From: Sulfurovum sp. | GTDB taxonomy: Bacteria; Campylobacterota; Campylobacteria; Campylobacterales; Sulfurovaceae | NCBI GenBank assembly: GCA_015490315.1 | Contig: WFYB01000219.1 | Location: forward strand, 1 to 7,098 | Length of the DNA stretch: 7,098 nt | Direction: 5' to 3' | Translations under genes and position numbers: made by a program | Notes under the pieces: generated by a model | The model's input: only the letters and a program-made list of their open reading frames with translations | Databases searched by the model: none | What the model was told of the DNA's origin: nothing | In this document: positions 5,339 through 7,098 of the stretch, in pieces | How the letters are laid out: the number at the start of each line of letters is the position of its first letter | Position numbering within the stretch: position 1 is the first letter of the stretch

Positions 5339-5954
5339 CTGCGGCAGTGCGATCAAGGGGATGATGATCTACGATGTCGATCCTACGCTCGAGAGTGTGA
5401 AACAAGTCAAGGCTTTGCCGTTGATGAACTCGGTAGGATTTGAGTGGCAGAAGATCAGCAATCCAAGCATTCACGGTATCAATGTCTACCGGGGTATACC
5501 TTCGCAGGGGCGCCAGAGTCTCAAGAAGATCGGTACGATAGGCAACCGGTATGCGACGCATTTTGTCGATACACATGTCAAGCCTGATACCAAATATATC
5601 TATACCTTCACAACCTTCTCATTTGGAAGGGAATCACGACACGGCAAACTGCTCTATGTCAAGACCAGACCGCCTTTTGCTCCTGTTTCTTTTGTGCAGG
5701 CATACAAGGTAGCGCCCGATACGGTCAAAGTGCTCTGGCGACCCCACAGCTATCCGGCAGTCAACCGCTATGTCATAGAGCGCTCAGTCAACGGCGGTCC
5801 TTGGCGGTATGTCGCTCAGGTAGAGGGGCAGCTGATGGCGGAGTATATCGACAGCTATGTGCATCCTGGCAGAAGCTATGCCTACCGTATCATCGCCAAA
5901 AGTTATGATGGCATCACGGCCAAGCCGAGCCCTGTTGCCAAAATCTCACTATAA
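5286..5954 (+). CDS. Fibronectin type III domain lipoprotein, FlpA-like
   Basis: The protein has 222 residues. A lipoprotein signal occupies residues 1-18: KR, a run of L/I/A, then LLLTNC with the predicted lipidated C19. The lipobox is not canonical, since asparagine rather than G, A or S stands before the cysteine. Two fibronectin type III-like domains follow, about 30-128 and 129-222, the second with WRPHSYPAV at 151-159 and the closing PGRSYAYRI pattern. By gene order this corresponds to FlpA (Cj1279c) of C. jejuni, a surface lipoprotein that binds fibronectin, but it is roughly half as long (FlpA is about 410 residues, from memory). ATG 5286 is chosen over the upstream TTG because AAAGG (5274-5278) lies seven bases before it and because the signal peptide starts there. 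An outer-membrane or surface position is likely; host adhesion is not implied. Confidence 0.8.
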   Translation: MKRSTLILLAAASLLLTNCGSAIKGMMIYDVDPTLESVKQVKALPLMNSVGFEWQKISNPSIHGINVYRGIPSQGRQSLKKIGTIGNRYATHFVDTHVKPDTKYIYTFTTFSFGRESRHGKLLYVKTRPPFAPVSFVQAYKVAPDTVKVLWRPHSYPAVNRYVIERSVNGGPWRYVAQVEGQLMAEYIDSYVHPGRSYAYRIIAKSYDGITAKPSPVAKISL

Positions 5955-5968
5955 AGTACTGATAATCT

Positions 5969-7098
5969 ATGCCGCATCTCAAAGTAAAACCTTTTGACAC
6001 AGAGAAGATCGAGGAGATCTTGCCAAAGAGCGAGATCTTGACATTTAGAGCTAAACCGCTTCGTGGAGATGATGAACTCTACGGGGTAACACTGGGGGGA
6101 GAGGAGTTCTTGCTTCATCTCAAACCAGACACCGATGCCTACCTGCTCAAATACGACAAAGTCACCAGACCGCTGAAGGTCAACCTCCTAAAAGAGGCGA
6201 TAGAACGTACCGCCAAAGAGCTTGAGCTGGAGATACTCAGTTCAAATATAGCGATACATCCAGGTAAATCTGCATATGCCTCTGCGTATGAAAAGAAGAT
6301 AGAGGATTTTGAGGAGATCACCTTCCCCAAAGAGAAGGTCTGCGTAGAGGTGGGATTCGGGTCAGGGCGTCATCTGCTCTATCAGGCACAGAAGCATCCA
6401 GATACGCTCTTTATCGGGCTGGAGATCCATACCCCTTCGGCACAGCAGGTACTCAAGCAGATCGATCTGCTTGGGATCGATAATATCTGGGTGGTCAACT
6501 ATGATGCAAGACTCTTTCTGGAGATGCTGCCTTCCAATCTGCTCGAAAAGATCTACGTGCATTTCCCGGTACCCTGGGACAAGAAGCCGCACCGCCGTGT
6601 GATCGGCAGACAGTTTCTTGAAGAGTCGATGCGCACACTCAAAGCAGGGGGAAGACTGGAACTCAGAACAGACAGTGACAACTACTTCTGGTATGCGCTG
6701 GAAACCTTTTTTGCCCTGCCGAAGGTCGAAGTGGAAGTGCGTAAAAATGAAGCACTCGAAGTGACCAGCAAATATGAGGCGCGATGGCTCAAGATGGAGA
6801 AAGATATTTATGATGTCTATGTGACATGCAAAGAGGAGTCGGAAGAGAAAAAAGAGAGGCTTGACTTTAATTTTAATATTGTAAAATATAGAGAAGGACA
6901 GGAGCATAAGCTTCCCAAGAAACCTGTGGTCTTTGACGGCTATTTTGTGCACTTTGAACGGGTATATAAAATAGGTGATGATGCGATGCTTGTCAAATGT
7001 GCTTTTGGCAGTTTTGACCGACCGGAGCATAAGTATATTTTGGTAGGAAAAGAGCAATCCCGCTATTTTGTCTCAAGACCGGTCAAGACCAGAGTCAA
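5969..7098 (+). CDS. trmB: TrmB, tRNA (guanine-N7)-methyltransferase, long Campylobacterota form (3' partial)
   Basis: The frame from ATG 5969 stays open to the window edge, giving 376 codons without a stop. The central domain is TrmB: SAM-binding VEVGFGSGRHLL (126-137), GLEIH (150-154) with the ribose-binding acid, the signature FPVPWDKKPHRR (199-210; FPDPWPKKRH in most bacteria) and RTDSDNY (233-239). The enzyme methylates N7 of G46 in the variable loop of tRNAs using S-adenosylmethionine. About 120 residues precede the methyltransferase core and at least 85 follow it, so it is much longer than the roughly 240-residue E. coli protein; such long forms are known in Campylobacter and relatives. 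Fourteen bases separate it from the preceding gene, with only a weak ribosome site. The proline of FPDP is kept, but the following aspartate is V201. Confidence 0.88.
   Translation, partial: MPHLKVKPFDTEKIEEILPKSEILTFRAKPLRGDDELYGVTLGGEEFLLHLKPDTDAYLLKYDKVTRPLKVNLLKEAIERTAKELELEILSSNIAIHPGKSAYASAYEKKIEDFEEITFPKEKVCVEVGFGSGRHLLYQAQKHPDTLFIGLEIHTPSAQQVLKQIDLLGIDNIWVVNYDARLFLEMLPSNLLEKIYVHFPVPWDKKPHRRVIGRQFLEESMRTLKAGGRLELRTDSDNYFWYALETFFALPKVEVEVRKNEALEVTSKYEARWLKMEKDIYDVYVTCKEESEEKKERLDFNFNIVKYREGQEHKLPKKPVVFDGYFVHFERVYKIGDDAMLVKCAFGSFDRPEHKYILVGKEQSRYFVSRPVKTRV
6861..6892 (+). promoter_or_regulatory. Possible promoter inside trmB
   Basis: A sharply AT-rich stretch inside an otherwise mixed gene contains TTGACT (6861-6866), TAAAAT (6882-6887) and an overlapping TATAGA (6887-6892). 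The spacings are 15 and 20 bp, so neither pair is ideal. It could drive the next gene (ftsE in related genomes) or simply encode the residues DFNFNIVKY. Confidence 0.25.

Noticed and set aside
6362..7057. Long open frame on the minus strand (231 residues)
   Set aside because: It lies entirely antisense to trmB, whose motifs are clear; the product is rich in H, F, L and I in no recognisable pattern.
1..7098. CRISPR arrays, tRNA or rRNA genes, insertion sequences, hairpin terminators
   Set aside because: None seen: no spaced repeats, no transposase or inverted-repeat ends, no GC hairpin followed by a T run, and almost no non-coding room.

Overview
The window looks like a chromosomal segment of a Campylobacterota (Epsilonproteobacteria) bacterium, probably a free-living Sulfurovum/Sulfurimonas-like member. 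The main reason is the run RluA-family pseudouridine synthase, FN3-domain lipoprotein and long-form TrmB, which (from memory) matches Campylobacter jejuni Cj1280c, flpA (Cj1279c) and trmB (Cj1278c), where ftsE/ftsX follow. All genes lie on the + strand. Almost every base is coding; the only gaps are 298-348 and 5955-5968.

Layout. (a) 1-297: the 3' end of a housekeeping gene, probably a TtcA-like PP-loop tRNA-thiolation protein. (b) 298-4389: a compact six-gene defence operon in which every junction overlaps. It comprises a Phd/YefM antitoxin, a PIN (VapC) toxin, McrC nuclease, McrB motor, MntA nucleotidyltransferase antitoxin and HepT HEPN toxin. It starts at a consensus sigma-70 promoter (TTGACA, 17 bp, TATAAT) whose -35 lies in an 8-bp tandem repeat. 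(c) 4373-7098: rluD-like, flpA-like and trmB. trmB runs off the right edge without a stop.

How the parts may work together. McrBC is a modification-dependent (type IV) restriction system: McrB recognises DNA and translocates using GTP, and McrC cuts. Here it is sandwiched between two toxin-antitoxin modules, each with its antitoxin first, so one promoter would express an addiction or abortive-infection pair, a restriction complex and a second RNase toxin with its modifying antitoxin. The order is mcrC then mcrB, the reverse of E. coli, and ribosome-site strengths (weak for mcrC, strong for mcrB) would still favour the motor over the nuclease. hepT overlaps rluD by 17 bp, and there is no visible terminator, so the defence operon probably reads into the housekeeping genes.

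The most interesting points are the fused TA-McrCB-TA operon, its promoter/operator, a possible internal GTG start that would give a McrBS-like short protein, the AT-rich recognition domain of McrB, the defence/housekeeping junction, and a shortened FlpA-like lipoprotein that keeps a WRPH-type motif. Assignments rest on reading motifs by eye; no database search was run.
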